From positions 62,001 through 126,000 of the forward strand of contig NZ_JBHULV010000023.1 in the NCBI RefSeq assembly GCF_042684645.1: a DNA stretch of 64,000 nucleotides, in the 5' to 3' direction. This stretch comes from Pseudopedobacter alpinus. GTDB lineage: Bacteria; Bacteroidota; Bacteroidia; Sphingobacteriales; Sphingobacteriaceae. Shown here piece after piece: positions 8,586 to 17,563 of this stretch (position 1 is the stretch's first letter; each line of letters opens with the position of its first letter). Made by a program: the position numbers and the translations under genes. The notes under the pieces are model-generated. The model saw only the letters and a list, made by a program, of their open reading frames with translations, did no database searches and was not told where the DNA came from.

Positions 8586-9860
8586 ATGACAATTATTAAA
8601 AAACAAATAGTTTTAATTCTTCCATATTTAAATGTCAATACCACATCAGCAGAAAGATTTAAAAGTTTTATTAGAGCCTTCGAATTAAATAACAGCCTTA
8701 ATACTAATGTAATAACTTTTGATTATGGTATAAAAAAAAGTTATTTCCTTGGTTTAGAAACTACCCCCGCCGACTCATTTAGTCCTAAAAATTATCAAAT
8801 CATAAAAGTTAAATTAAATTTAATTCAAAGTTTAGGAGTCAGATTTTTGAATAATGATTTTAAGAAATTATGGCGCATTTTTCAACTTTTGCACCTCATT
8901 ATCTATCAAAAAGATATTTTTTACCCAAATTTTTCTTTAAATGATTTGAATATTGAGCTAAAAAATAATGACTATATTTTTACTTCAGGTAGTCATTTTA
9001 GTTTATTTGAAATTGCTGAAAATCTATCTAAAAAATTTGGCTTGAAACTAATTTTAGATTACAGAGACCCTTGGACTTTAGGATATAACCCTATAGATGG
9101 TTTATCAGTTATTCATTATTTGAAAATTTTAATTAGCAGGAAAAAAGAAATTAAATTATTAAATAGCGCATTTCTTATAACAACTGTATCCGAATCTTTG
9201 AAAAGTTTTTTTCCATTGCACTATCAGTCTAAAATTAAAATCTTCGCAAACGGAAGCAATTTCTTAATAGAGGAGGTTGAAAAACAAACTCAAACAAAAA
9301 CATTCCAGATTGTTTATGCGGGAACTATTTATAGAGAACAATTACAGGATGAAACTTTTTTTGAGTCTTTACAAGGTTTTGTCGTAAACAAAAAAACAGA
9401 GAATATAAAATTAAAATTTTTAGGAGTTGGGGACAATAAAAGTTTAAAAAAGCTAATCAAAAAGTATAACCTAAAAAACATTACATCATATACTCATCGT
9501 CTTAAAAGGGATGAATTTCTATTGCAAATGAATAATACTTCCATATTTTTACACTTGAAATATGGAAATAAAAAAGATGTCATCAGTTCAAAACAAGCAG
9601 AATACTTGATGTTTAATCGTCCTATTTTACTTCCTGTTTCTGATAATGGAGATATAGCGGAAAGTATTTTAAAAAATAAAGCTGGTTTCGTGTGCAATAA
9701 TCAATCTGAGGTATTAAAAGCATTAGAAAGCATTTGGACAAAATTTAAAAACCAAGAAAATTTATATCTTAATAGAATTGAGACTTATAATTTTAATATT
9801 TCTAGAGAAAAAATAGCTAAAGACTTTGTGAATATGGTTCTTAACCCACCAAACTCTTAA
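8586..9860 (+). CDS. Glycosyltransferase, GT-B fold (family 4-like)
   Basis: The N-terminal half contains YRDPWTLGY (around 160-170), a motif found in many Bacteroidota GT-B glycosyltransferases. The C-terminal half has FQIVYAGTIY near 240 and the donor-site region SSKQAEYLMFNRPILLP near 335-352. It would transfer an activated sugar to a lipid-linked glycan in the cytoplasm. The gene is lower in GC than its neighbours (many Lys/Asn/Leu AT-rich codons), which is common for variable polysaccharide loci and may indicate transfer. Its 3' end overlaps the convergent dxs gene by 20 bp. Donor and acceptor are unknown. Confidence 0.78.
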   Translation: MTIIKKQIVLILPYLNVNTTSAERFKSFIRAFELNNSLNTNVITFDYGIKKSYFLGLETTPADSFSPKNYQIIKVKLNLIQSLGVRFLNNDFKKLWRIFQLLHLIIYQKDIFYPNFSLNDLNIELKNNDYIFTSGSHFSLFEIAENLSKKFGLKLILDYRDPWTLGYNPIDGLSVIHYLKILISRKKEIKLLNSAFLITTVSESLKSFFPLHYQSKIKIFANGSNFLIEEVEKQTQTKTFQIVYAGTIYREQLQDETFFESLQGFVVNKKTENIKLKFLGVGDNKSLKKLIKKYNLKNITSYTHRLKRDEFLLQMNNTSIFLHLKYGNKKDVISSKQAEYLMFNRPILLPVSDNGDIAESILKNKAGFVCNNQSEVLKALESIWTKFKNQENLYLNRIETYNFNISREKIAKDFVNMVLNPPNS

Positions 9861-11772
9861 CAGGCCTAGCTACCACTAAAGCTTTAACCGCATTTATAAT
9901 ACTCACTTTGTCATAACCGCATTCCTCCCAAAGTTCTTGCTGCTCACCATGCTCAATTACGTCATCTGGCATACCTAAACGTTTTATCTGACCTTTGTAT
10001 TGGTTGTCAGCAGCAAATTCAAGTATAGCGCTTCCAAAGCCTCCTTGTATACATCCGTCTTCTATGGTAATGATTTGATCATATTTAGCGAAAATTGATA
10101 ATAACATATTCTGATCTAATGGTTTCGCAAAACGCATATCAAAATGGGCTGGGTGGTAACCATCTGCATTTAACTCTTGACAAGCTTTTACAGCTTCGTT
10201 TCCAATATGGCCTAATGTTAATATTGCAATGTCTTCTCCGTCACAAATTTTACGTCCTTGTCCTACTTCTATTTCTGCAAAAGGACGTTGCCAATCTACC
10301 ATTACACCTTTGCCTCTTGGGTAACGGATAGAGAAAGGTCCTCCATGATTCTTTAATTGCGCAGTGTACATTAAGTTTCTTAGCTCTTCTTCATTCATAG
10401 GAGCAGAAACAATCATATTTGGAATGCATCTAAAAAATGCAATATCATAAGCTCCGTGGTGTGTAGGCCCATCTGCTCCAGCAATACCTGCTCTATCTAA
10501 GCAAAAAACTACTGGTAACTTTTGAATGGCAGCATCATGCACCACCTGATCAAAAGCTCTTTGCATAAAGCTTGAATAAATATTGCAAAATGGAATTAAA
10601 CCTTGTGAAGCTAAACCAGCGGAAAAAGTAACGGCATGTTGTTCTGCTATTCCAACATCAAAAGCTCGGTTAGGCATGGCTTTCATCATAATATTTAGAG
10701 AACAACCTGATGGCATAGCCGGTGTTACTCCCATAATTTTATCATTCATTTTGGCAAGCTCTACCAAGGTATGTCCAAAAACATCTTGATATTTTGGTGC
10801 TTGTGGTTTATCAGAATAACTTTTCTTAATTTCTCCGGTAATTTTATCAAACAAACCTGGTGCATGCCATTTAGTTTGGTCTTTTTCTGCCAAAGCATAA
10901 CCTTTACCTTTTACGGTAACGCAATGCAATAATTTTGGACCTGGTATATGTTTTAAATCTTCTAAAACCTTCACTAAATGGTTTATATCATGACCATCAA
11001 TAGGCCCAAAATACCTGAACTTTAAAGATTCGAAAAGGTTACTTTTTTTTAGAATAGTACCTTTAATACTTTTTTCTATCTTTTTAACAATCTCATGCGC
11101 ATTAGGTCCCAGTTCCGATATTTTCATCAAAACAGATGAAACATCATCTCTAAACCTATTGTAGCCTTTACTTGTACTAATATCTGTTAAATATTCTTTT
11201 AAAGCCCCCACATTTGGGTCTATAGACATGCAATTATCATTAAGAATAACCAAAAGATTTGAATTCTCAATTCCAGCATGATTTAAAGCCTCAAAAGCCA
11301 TTCCGGCAGTCATAGAGCCATCACCAATTACAGCTACATGTTGTCTATCTGTTTCGCCTTTGTACTGAGAAGCAACTGCCATACCCAAAGCAGCAGATAT
11401 GGAGGTTGATGAATGACCTACTCCAAAAGTATCATATTCACTTTCAGAACGTTTAGGAAAACCACTAATTCCTTTATAAATTCTATTGGTATGAAAAACA
11501 TCTCTACGCCCGGTTAAGATTTTGTGCCCATAAGCTTGGTGACCTACATCCCAAACCAATTGATCATAAGGTGTATTTAAAACATAATGTAAGGCAACAG
11601 TAAGTTCAACAACACCCAAATTTGCAGCAAAATGACCTCCATTTACAGAAACCACATCAATTATATATTGTCTTAACTCATTACAAACCTCTTCTAATCT
11701 ATTACTATCCAGCTTTCTTAAGTCTGAAGGATAATTGATTTTAGATAATAGCTCGCCCGCCTGTACTTCCAT
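9841..11772 (-). CDS. dxs: 1-deoxy-D-xylulose-5-phosphate synthase
   Basis: This thiamine-diphosphate enzyme condenses pyruvate and glyceraldehyde 3-phosphate in the first step of the MEP isoprenoid pathway. Visible motifs are DVGHQAYGHKILTGR near residue 80, the ThDP/Mg motif GDGSMTAGMAFEALNHAG near 150, GPIDGHD near 255, and the transketolase pyrimidine-domain segment DRAGIAGADGPTHHG near 430. The length of 643 is typical. The ATG at 11772 gives MEVQAGELL. It ends inside the 3' end of the convergent glycosyltransferase, with 20 shared bases, which may impose transcriptional interference. Confidence 0.97.
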   Translation of the reverse strand: MEVQAGELLSKINYPSDLRKLDSNRLEEVCNELRQYIIDVVSVNGGHFAANLGVVELTVALHYVLNTPYDQLVWDVGHQAYGHKILTGRRDVFHTNRIYKGISGFPKRSESEYDTFGVGHSSTSISAALGMAVASQYKGETDRQHVAVIGDGSMTAGMAFEALNHAGIENSNLLVILNDNCMSIDPNVGALKEYLTDISTSKGYNRFRDDVSSVLMKISELGPNAHEIVKKIEKSIKGTILKKSNLFESLKFRYFGPIDGHDINHLVKVLEDLKHIPGPKLLHCVTVKGKGYALAEKDQTKWHAPGLFDKITGEIKKSYSDKPQAPKYQDVFGHTLVELAKMNDKIMGVTPAMPSGCSLNIMMKAMPNRAFDVGIAEQHAVTFSAGLASQGLIPFCNIYSSFMQRAFDQVVHDAAIQKLPVVFCLDRAGIAGADGPTHHGAYDIAFFRCIPNMIVSAPMNEEELRNLMYTAQLKNHGGPFSIRYPRGKGVMVDWQRPFAEIEVGQGRKICDGEDIAILTLGHIGNEAVKACQELNADGYHPAHFDMRFAKPLDQNMLLSIFAKYDQIITIEDGCIQGGFGSAILEFAADNQYKGQIKRLGMPDDVIEHGEQQELWEECGYDKVSIINAVKALVVARPVKSLVG

Positions 11773-11900
11773 TTTAAATAAGGATGTTTTAATCTACAAA
11801 GTAATAAATTCTTTATTAATAATTACGACAAATATCTTTAAATAATGTTTGATTTTATAGTTAAGATAAACGAAGTTTTGATGGAAAAGAATTTGAATTT

Positions 11901-12089
11901 TTATAATTGTTTGGATTTTCCGAAGAAAAAGTAAATGATTGCACCTAATAAAGGCAATAAAATAATGGTAGCAATCCACATTAATTTTTTTGAGTTATCT
12001 AATAAAGAGTTCTCAAAAACATCTTTAATGGTTAATACACTTACAACTAATGGGAAAAAGAAAAGTCCCATTAACACAAATTGACTCAT
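11901..12089 (-). CDS. Small PLDc_N-domain membrane protein
   Basis: This 62-residue protein has two hydrophobic helices: FVLMGLFFFPLVVSVLTI, and a second ending PLLGAIIYFFFGKSK. The pattern W-(x)n-PLLGAIIYFxxG is the signature of the phospholipase D-nuclease N-terminal (PLDc_N) domain, which occurs as stand-alone membrane proteins in Bacteroidota. Function is unknown. It lies between dxs and an ABC exporter on the same strand, 40 bp downstream of nothing obvious and 128 bp before dxs. An overlapping frame at 11794-11979 has no family features and is considered a shadow. Confidence 0.7.
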   Translation of the reverse strand: MSQFVLMGLFFFPLVVSVLTIKDVFENSLLDNSKKLMWIATIILLPLLGAIIYFFFGKSKQL

Positions 12090-12129
12090 ACTTTACTGAC
12101 GTAGATTATTGATTTCAAATTTACAAAAA

Positions 12130-13890
12130 TTAATTTACTACTTCTTGCTGAAAGCGTTCGCCAATTTGCTGACGCCACATGGCAAAGTACAAACCTTTTT
12201 CTTCTAATAGTTCTTGATGCTTCCCTTGTTCAACAATATTTCCTTTTTCTAATACAAAAATCCTATCTGCATGCATAATGGTTGATAAACGGTGAGCAAT
12301 TAAAATGGTAATCCTATCAGATTGATCAGAAACATTACGTATGGTTTCTGTAATTTCTTCTTCGGTAATTGAATCCAATGCAGATGTAGCTTCATCAAAC
12401 ACTAAAATATTAGGTTTTCTTAATAACGAACGAGCGATTGACAACCTTTGCTTTTCGCCACCAGAAACTTTAACTCCTCCCTCTCCTATTACTGTATCTA
12501 ATCCGTGTGAAGCTCTTGTCAATAAACTATCGCAAGCTGCTCTTCTCAACACTTCCATACATTCTTCATCTGTGGCATTTGGACGAACAAATAATAAATT
12601 CTCTCTTATACTGCCAGAAAAAAGCTGCGTATCTTGCGTTACAAAACCTATTCTTTCTCTTAAATCGTCTAAATCAATAGCTAAGCTATCTACTCCATTA
12701 TATTTAATTTTACCAAAAATAGGTGCATATAAACCAACCAAAAGTTTTACCAAAGTAGTTTTACCCGAACCAGATGGGCCAACAAAAGCAATAGTTTCGC
12801 CATGTTTAACTTTAAAATTTACTTGATGAAGTGCGTTTCTGTTTGCTGTTAAATGCTTAAAGCTTACATCATCAAAAACTAATTCTTTAATTATTCCGGT
12901 AGCTACCGGGTTTGTAGGTTTTACTTCAATAGGTGTGCTTAAAATTCGTTGGAAATTATTTAATGAAGCTTCCGCTTCACGATAAGTTAAAATAATGTTT
13001 CCAAATTCTTGTAATGGTCCAAATAAAAAGAAAGAGTAAAACAAAAAAGTAAAATATTGTCCTGCAGAAATATCGTTCTGGAATATCAGTAACAATAAAA
13101 TAACCACCATGCTACTACGCACTAAATTTACTGTAGTACCTTGTAAAAAGCTCATACTTCTTACATATTTTACCTTTTTAAGTTCTAAATCTAAAATTTT
13201 ATAGGTGGTATTGTTTAGTCTTTTAATTTCCTGATTGGCCAATCCTAAACTTTTAACCAGTTCAATATTACGTAAAGACTCTGTGGTTGAACCTGCTAAA
13301 GAAGTAGTTTCTTTAACTATTTTCTTTTGGATAACTTTAATTTTTTTGCTTAAAAACCAACTTACAATGAATATTAATGGGATAGAAGCAAAATAAACTA
13401 GGGTAACTTTGTAACTCACTGTAAGTGAATAAGTAATTACAAAAATCATCCCTACTAAACTTGTAAATATAATATTGATGAATGAGAGGATAAACTTTTC
13501 AGAGTCTGTACGTACTTTTTGTAAAATGCCTAAAGTTTCGCCACTGCGTTGGTCTTCAAATGTTTGGTAAGGTAATTTTAAAGAATGTTCTAAACCATCT
13601 GCATACATTTTAGCCCCTAATTTTTGAGTAATGATGTTTGCAAAATAATCTTGAAAGTTTTTAGCTATCCTTGATACCATAGCCGCACCAACAGCTAAGC
13701 CAATTAACTTTAAAACACCGTTGGTGAATTCTTGTTCGCTAAGTTGATCTTTCTTTTCAATAAATTCATCAACAATTCTACCTGTAATATGCGGATCTAT
13801 TAAAGAAAAACACTGATTTATAGCGGCAAACAATAAAGCCAAACCAATTAAGCCTTTATAGTTTTGTAAATATCTTTTTAAAATTTTCAT
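12130..13890 (-). CDS. ABC exporter, fused permease and ATPase (MsbA/MDR-like)
   Basis: This is a half-transporter with six transmembrane helices in residues 1-310 and a nucleotide-binding domain from about 340. Walker A is GPSGSGKTT, the Q-loop FVTQDTQLFSG, the signature SGGEKQRLSIARSL and Walker B ILVFDEATSALD, followed by the His switch IAHRLST. It should work as a homodimer exporting lipids or hydrophobic compounds across the inner membrane; the substrate is not readable. An alternative start at 13917 would add MYFCALFKK, but the ATG at 13890 (MKILKRYLQN) begins at the usual amphipathic elbow helix. A strong hairpin lies just upstream and separates it from frr. Confidence 0.9.
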   Translation of the reverse strand: MKILKRYLQNYKGLIGLALLFAAINQCFSLIDPHITGRIVDEFIEKKDQLSEQEFTNGVLKLIGLAVGAAMVSRIAKNFQDYFANIITQKLGAKMYADGLEHSLKLPYQTFEDQRSGETLGILQKVRTDSEKFILSFINIIFTSLVGMIFVITYSLTVSYKVTLVYFASIPLIFIVSWFLSKKIKVIQKKIVKETTSLAGSTTESLRNIELVKSLGLANQEIKRLNNTTYKILDLELKKVKYVRSMSFLQGTTVNLVRSSMVVILLLLIFQNDISAGQYFTFLFYSFFLFGPLQEFGNIILTYREAEASLNNFQRILSTPIEVKPTNPVATGIIKELVFDDVSFKHLTANRNALHQVNFKVKHGETIAFVGPSGSGKTTLVKLLVGLYAPIFGKIKYNGVDSLAIDLDDLRERIGFVTQDTQLFSGSIRENLLFVRPNATDEECMEVLRRAACDSLLTRASHGLDTVIGEGGVKVSGGEKQRLSIARSLLRKPNILVFDEATSALDSITEEEITETIRNVSDQSDRITILIAHRLSTIMHADRIFVLEKGNIVEQGKHQELLEEKGLYFAMWRQQIGERFQQEVVN

Positions 13891-13919
13891 TTTTTTAAAT
13901 AATGCGCAAAAATACAAAA

Positions 13920-13944
13920 GGGAATAAGCTAAATGCTTATTCCC
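13920..13944 (-). terminator. Bidirectional intrinsic terminator after frr
   Basis: A perfect 10-bp stem, GGGAATAAGC / GCTTATTCCC, encloses a 5-base loop and has T-runs on both sides. It lies 24 bases beyond the frr stop and closes the pyrH-frr transcript before the ABC exporter gene. Confidence 0.85.
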
Positions 13945-13967
13945 TTTTTATGTGACGCTTAAATGAA

Positions 13968-14531
13968 TTAAACAGTCATTACGTCTTTTTCTTTAATTTC
14001 TACTAATTGATCAACTTTGATAATGTAAGCATCGGTTAATTTCTGAACTTCTGCTTCGCCTACTTTAATTTCGTCTTCAGAAGCGCCATCATTTTTCAAC
14101 TTTTTGATGCCCTCATTTGTGTTTTTTCTGATACTTCTGATGGCAATTCTTCCTGATTCTGCTTCTTCCTTAACCTTTTTTACCAAATCTCTTCTGCGCT
14201 CTTCTGTTAATGGCGGTACATTTAAACGAACAACAATACCATCATTTTGCGGATTTAAACCAATGTTAGCTTCCATAATTGCTTTTTCAATTGGGCTTAT
14301 CATTGCTTTTTCCCATGGTTGTACAACTATGGTTCTCGCATCTGGCGTATTTACGTTTGCTACTTGAGCCAATGGTGTTGGTGCGCCGTAATAATCAACT
14401 ACAATACCATCCAACATAGCCGGACTTGCTTTGCCAGCTCTAATTTTTAAAAACTCTGAATCAGTATGAGCTATCGCTTTATCCATAGATACTTTAGCAT
14501 CTTCTAGTTCCATTTTTATAAATTCGTTCAT
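13968..14531 (-). CDS. frr: Ribosome recycling factor
   Basis: RRF, with EF-G, splits post-termination ribosomes. The 187-residue length is standard and family motifs are clear: LKIRAGKASPAMLDGI near residues 28-43, VVQPWEKAMI near 70, and NVPPLTEERRRDLVK near 103-117. It follows pyrH by 23 bases, the conserved pyrH-frr pairing seen across bacteria, and ends at a strong terminator. Confidence 0.98.
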   Translation of the reverse strand: MNEFIKMELEDAKVSMDKAIAHTDSEFLKIRAGKASPAMLDGIVVDYYGAPTPLAQVANVNTPDARTIVVQPWEKAMISPIEKAIMEANIGLNPQNDGIVVRLNVPPLTEERRRDLVKKVKEEAESGRIAIRSIRKNTNEGIKKLKNDGASEDEIKVGEAEVQKLTDAYIIKVDQLVEIKEKDVMTV

Positions 14532-14554
14532 CTTATTCTGTTTTAATATTTTTA

Positions 14555-15259
14555 CTATTTAACCAAAGTTCCAATAGCTTCGCCTTCCATTAATTTCATT
14601 AAATTACCTTCTTTGTTCATATCAAAAACAATAATTGGAAGGTTATTTTCGTCGCAAAGTGTAAATGCAGTCATATCCATTACGTTTAAGTCTCTGTCGT
14701 AAACTTCATCAAAACTTAAGGTATCAAATTTAGTAGCTGTTGGGTCTTTTTCAGGATCGGCAGTGTAAATACCATCTACTCTGGTGCCTTTTAAAACAAC
14801 ATCTGCCTTAATTTCTATTGCTCTTAATGCAGCAGCAGAGTCTGTTGTAAAATACGGATTACCCGTACCGGCACCAAAAATTACTACTCTGCCTTTTTCT
14901 AAATGTCTCATTGCTCTTCTGCGTACGTAAGGTTCGCAAATTTGCTCCATTTTAATTGCAGAAAGTAAGCGGGTATAAACTCCTAAAGTTTCTAAAGCAT
15001 TTTGCAATGCCATAGAGTTTATTACTGTGGCAAGCATTCCCATATAATCGGCTTGTGCCCTATCCATACCAGATTTTTCGGCACTTAAACCTCTGAAAAT
15101 ATTACCTCCGCCAACTACAATTGCAACCTCTACTCCTAACAACTGAATTGCTTTTATTTGATGAGCATAAGCTAAAACTCTTGCGTTATCTATGCCGTAA
15201 GACTGCTCACCCATTAAAGACTCGCCACTTAATTTCAAAAGTATTCTCTTATATTTCAT
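14555..15259 (-). CDS. pyrH: UMP kinase
   Basis: This hexameric amino-acid-kinase-fold enzyme phosphorylates UMP to UDP in pyrimidine nucleotide synthesis. Motifs include LKLSGESLMGEQSYGID at the N-terminus, VVGGGNIFRGLS near 50, GTGNPYFTTDSAAALRA near 130-146 and DGIYTADPEKDP near 162. The 234-residue length is usual. It is first in a two-gene unit with frr. Confidence 0.98.
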   Translation of the reverse strand: MKYKRILLKLSGESLMGEQSYGIDNARVLAYAHQIKAIQLLGVEVAIVVGGGNIFRGLSAEKSGMDRAQADYMGMLATVINSMALQNALETLGVYTRLLSAIKMEQICEPYVRRRAMRHLEKGRVVIFGAGTGNPYFTTDSAAALRAIEIKADVVLKGTRVDGIYTADPEKDPTATKFDTLSFDEVYDRDLNVMDMTAFTLCDENNLPIIVFDMNKEGNLMKLMEGEAIGTLVK

Positions 15260-15549
15260 GTTTTCAGCTAAAAAATTTTGGGTTATACAAAATGCAACTG
15301 ACTTTTCTTGTGGTATTAAAGATATAGTGACTGTTACATTTCATTTTGGGAAAGTTTGTCAAAAATATGAAAATTATTGTTTGTTGTTAAATAGAATGTG
15401 AAATTTTGATGAATAAGGATTTAAAAATCCTATCGTCTTAAATTAAAAAAATGTTTTCTTTAAAAGAATTATATAATATATTAAATATCAAAATCATTCT
15501 CAAGCAATCGAGTTCACAACAAATTTTTAAAAATATCTTCCATTTACTA
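15260..15549. other. AT-rich intergenic region upstream of pyrH
   Basis: No gene or stable hairpin is evident. On the minus strand a TATCTTTA string near 15320 resembles a weak -7 box and could serve pyrH, but no clear -33 partner is present. Confidence 0.4.
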
Positions 15550-15918
15550 TTAATCGCTTAAAGCATTTTCAACCTCTTCTATTAATGTTTGCTTATTTGG
15601 TAAAATTGTAACATATTTTGATGCAAAAACATTGTTTTCAAATCCACCAAGGATGTATTCAGCTGTAATCTCATCTTTTTCTGTACAAAGAATTATTCCT
15701 ATTGGTGGGTTATCGTCAATATCATTAACTTCAGTTTTATAATAATTTAAATAGGTATTTAACTGCCCACCGTCAGAAATATTAAGTTTAGTTGTTTTAA
15801 GTTCTATTAAAATATAACTCCGTAATATCTTATTGTAAAAAACCATATCAACATAGTAATGGGTATTATTTATGGTTATTCTTTGTTGTGAACCAACAAA
15901 CATAAATCCTTTTCCCAA
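15550..15918 (-). pseudogene. DUF1016 (YhcG) nuclease, C-terminal PD-(D/E)XK fragment after frameshift
   Basis: This is the C-terminal half of a DUF1016/YhcG-family protein: GFMFVGSQQRI, then YYVDMVFYN and YILIELKTTK, which carry the Asp and the E-x-K of a PD-(D/E)XK nuclease fold. It is separated from the N-terminal half only by a frameshift. Reading the preceding bases in this frame gives LLELGKGFMFVG, the family's usual linker, so the real coding sequence runs on upstream of the ATG. One extra T in the T5 run at about 15925-15930 would restore a single protein of about 337 residues. A recent mutation, phase variation or sequencing error are all possible. Confidence 0.8.
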
Positions 15919-15920
15919 CT

Positions 15921-16562
15921 CTAATAAAAAGACTCAATATGTTTTATAAGTTTCAATTCTAAATCTTTTTCTAACAAAGGTTTATTTTCAGGAATACCCA
16001 AAAATTCAAAAACATACGGATTCTTTAAAATGTCGTAAGCATTAACTAATTCTTGCCCCTTTTTGGCAAGTTCCAAAACTTTTTCTTTGTTTGCTTTTCC
16101 TTGGGATAGTAATAAACGTTCGTAAAGTGAACTGTCTATTTGCCGTTTTAATTCTCTTATTGACCAAGATGAGTTAATTGCCTCATTTTCGTAAAAACTT
16201 CGCTTTTCTTTATTCTCTAAAATTAAAAGTTCACAAATGTGAGTCCAAGAAAGGTGTCCAGTCAGCGACTGGACACTTTTGTATTCAAGAAATAACTTCC
16301 TCATATTGAATAGATTGGAACGAGAAAAACCTTTACCTATCTCATTTGCGAGCTGTTTAGAAAGATTTAATATGATTTGTCTTGATGTTTTATTATCAAT
16401 ATTGTTTTTCTCTTCGGTTTCAACAATTTCTTTCCCAATTTGCCAGTAAGTTAATATAAGTTCCTGATTAACTTTTTGATAGATGTTCTTTCTTGCACTA
16501 AGTACAATGTTCTTAATGCTTTCTAATAAACTACTATCTATAAGGTTTTGGCTCTCTTTCAT
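15921..16562 (-). pseudogene. DUF1016 (YhcG) nuclease, N-terminal fragment
   Basis: This holds the DUF1016 N-terminal domain: ARKNIYQKVNQELILTYW near residues 23-40, FSRSNLFNMRKLF near 98, LSWTHICELL near 124 and the NPYVFEFLGIPE motif near 182. It ends HIESFY at a premature stop directly before the nuclease half, caused by the one-base frameshift described for the downstream fragment. Family members are linked to DNA metabolism or defence-type islands and are often exchanged horizontally; function is not established. It lies between DUF72 and pyrH with no evident partner. Confidence 0.82.
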
Positions 16563-16668
16563 ATTTTAGAACAATAAGTCAATATAGGATATTTAGAAAA
16601 TAACTAAACAACTATTTAAAAACCTGAAATCGCAAAATTATATTTAATCAATTAAAATTTAAACCAAA

Positions 16669-17559
16669 CTAAAACAAAGTAGGATTTTCCGATGCCAACT
16701 TAGGGATAGTTAAATTAGTTCCAACCGCTTTATTCAATTTTTCAATAAAATAAGCTGATAAAAGTGGAGAGGCTAACTCTACATTTTGATGAACAAAAAA
16801 GTACAAATTCTGCAGACCAGACTTTTTCCACTCAGCAATTTTCTCCACCCATTCATCTAAACGTTGGTAATCGCTTTCGTGGTTGGCTCCAACATATCTT
16901 ATAAATGCTGTTGAAGTAGTTAAAGCCATGTGAAGCATATCTCTTCTCCCTGCAGTATCAACAATTATATTGGTGATTTTATGCTTATTAAAAAGCTGAT
17001 AAACTTTATCAAAAACTGCTTTATCGGCAAACCATTCCTCATTTCTTAACTCAATGCCTAACGGAATTCCTTTTGGAAACTCTTTTACAAAATTTTCTAA
17101 CCTATCATAATCTTTAGGTTTAAAATTATCATGTAGCTGCAAAAACACCATCCCTAATTTCTCTTCAAAATTACTTATAGCATCACAGTATTGCAGCAAT
17201 GGTTCATTAATATTAATTAACCTTCTATAGTGGCTTATGGTATTTGTAATTTTAGGAAGAAACTTAAAATGATGAGGCGTTTTATTTTTCCATTTTAGCA
17301 CTTGTTGGTTGCTTGGCAAATTATAAAAAGTAGCATTAAGTTCAATAGAGTTAAATTGAGTGCCATAATATCGTAATTCGTCTTTTGTGCCTTTAGGATA
17401 AAAGCCTTTTAAATCTGCTTTATTCCAAATAGTACAACCTATGTAAGCTTCAAAAGATTCAGCTTTATTTATTCTGGCCCAAAGTTTTTCAGTTTCTGGT
17501 GCATCCGCAGGAAGCGTAAAGTCTATTTCTCCAGGATTTTCTACTTTACCAAATTCCAT
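16669..17559 (-). CDS. DUF72 (YecE-like) TIM-barrel protein
   Basis: The sequence has DUF72 hallmarks: IGCTIWNKADLKGFYPKG near residues 40-57, LRYYGTQFNSIELNATFY near 62-80, LGMVFLQLHDNF near 135, IPLGIELRNEEWF near 165, and FIRYVGANH near 218. The family is a conserved TIM-barrel of unknown activity. It starts only 4 bases after the sprA stop, so it is the last gene of the maeB-ruvA-sprA run. Confidence 0.9.
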   Translation of the reverse strand: MEFGKVENPGEIDFTLPADAPETEKLWARINKAESFEAYIGCTIWNKADLKGFYPKGTKDELRYYGTQFNSIELNATFYNLPSNQQVLKWKNKTPHHFKFLPKITNTISHYRRLININEPLLQYCDAISNFEEKLGMVFLQLHDNFKPKDYDRLENFVKEFPKGIPLGIELRNEEWFADKAVFDKVYQLFNKHKITNIIVDTAGRRDMLHMALTTSTAFIRYVGANHESDYQRLDEWVEKIAEWKKSGLQNLYFFVHQNVELASPLLSAYFIEKLNKAVGTNLTIPKLASENPTLF

Positions 17560-17563
17560 AATG

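Noticed and set aside
11794..11979. 61-codon minus-strand frame overlapping the PLDc_N gene
   Set aside because: It overlaps the better-supported PLDc_N frame, is mostly Ile/Lys/Phe from AT-rich sequence and has no known features.
12341..12826. 161-codon plus-strand frame opposite the ABC exporter ATPase
   Set aside because: It is antisense to the Walker A and signature regions of a clear ABC gene; composition is a codon shadow.
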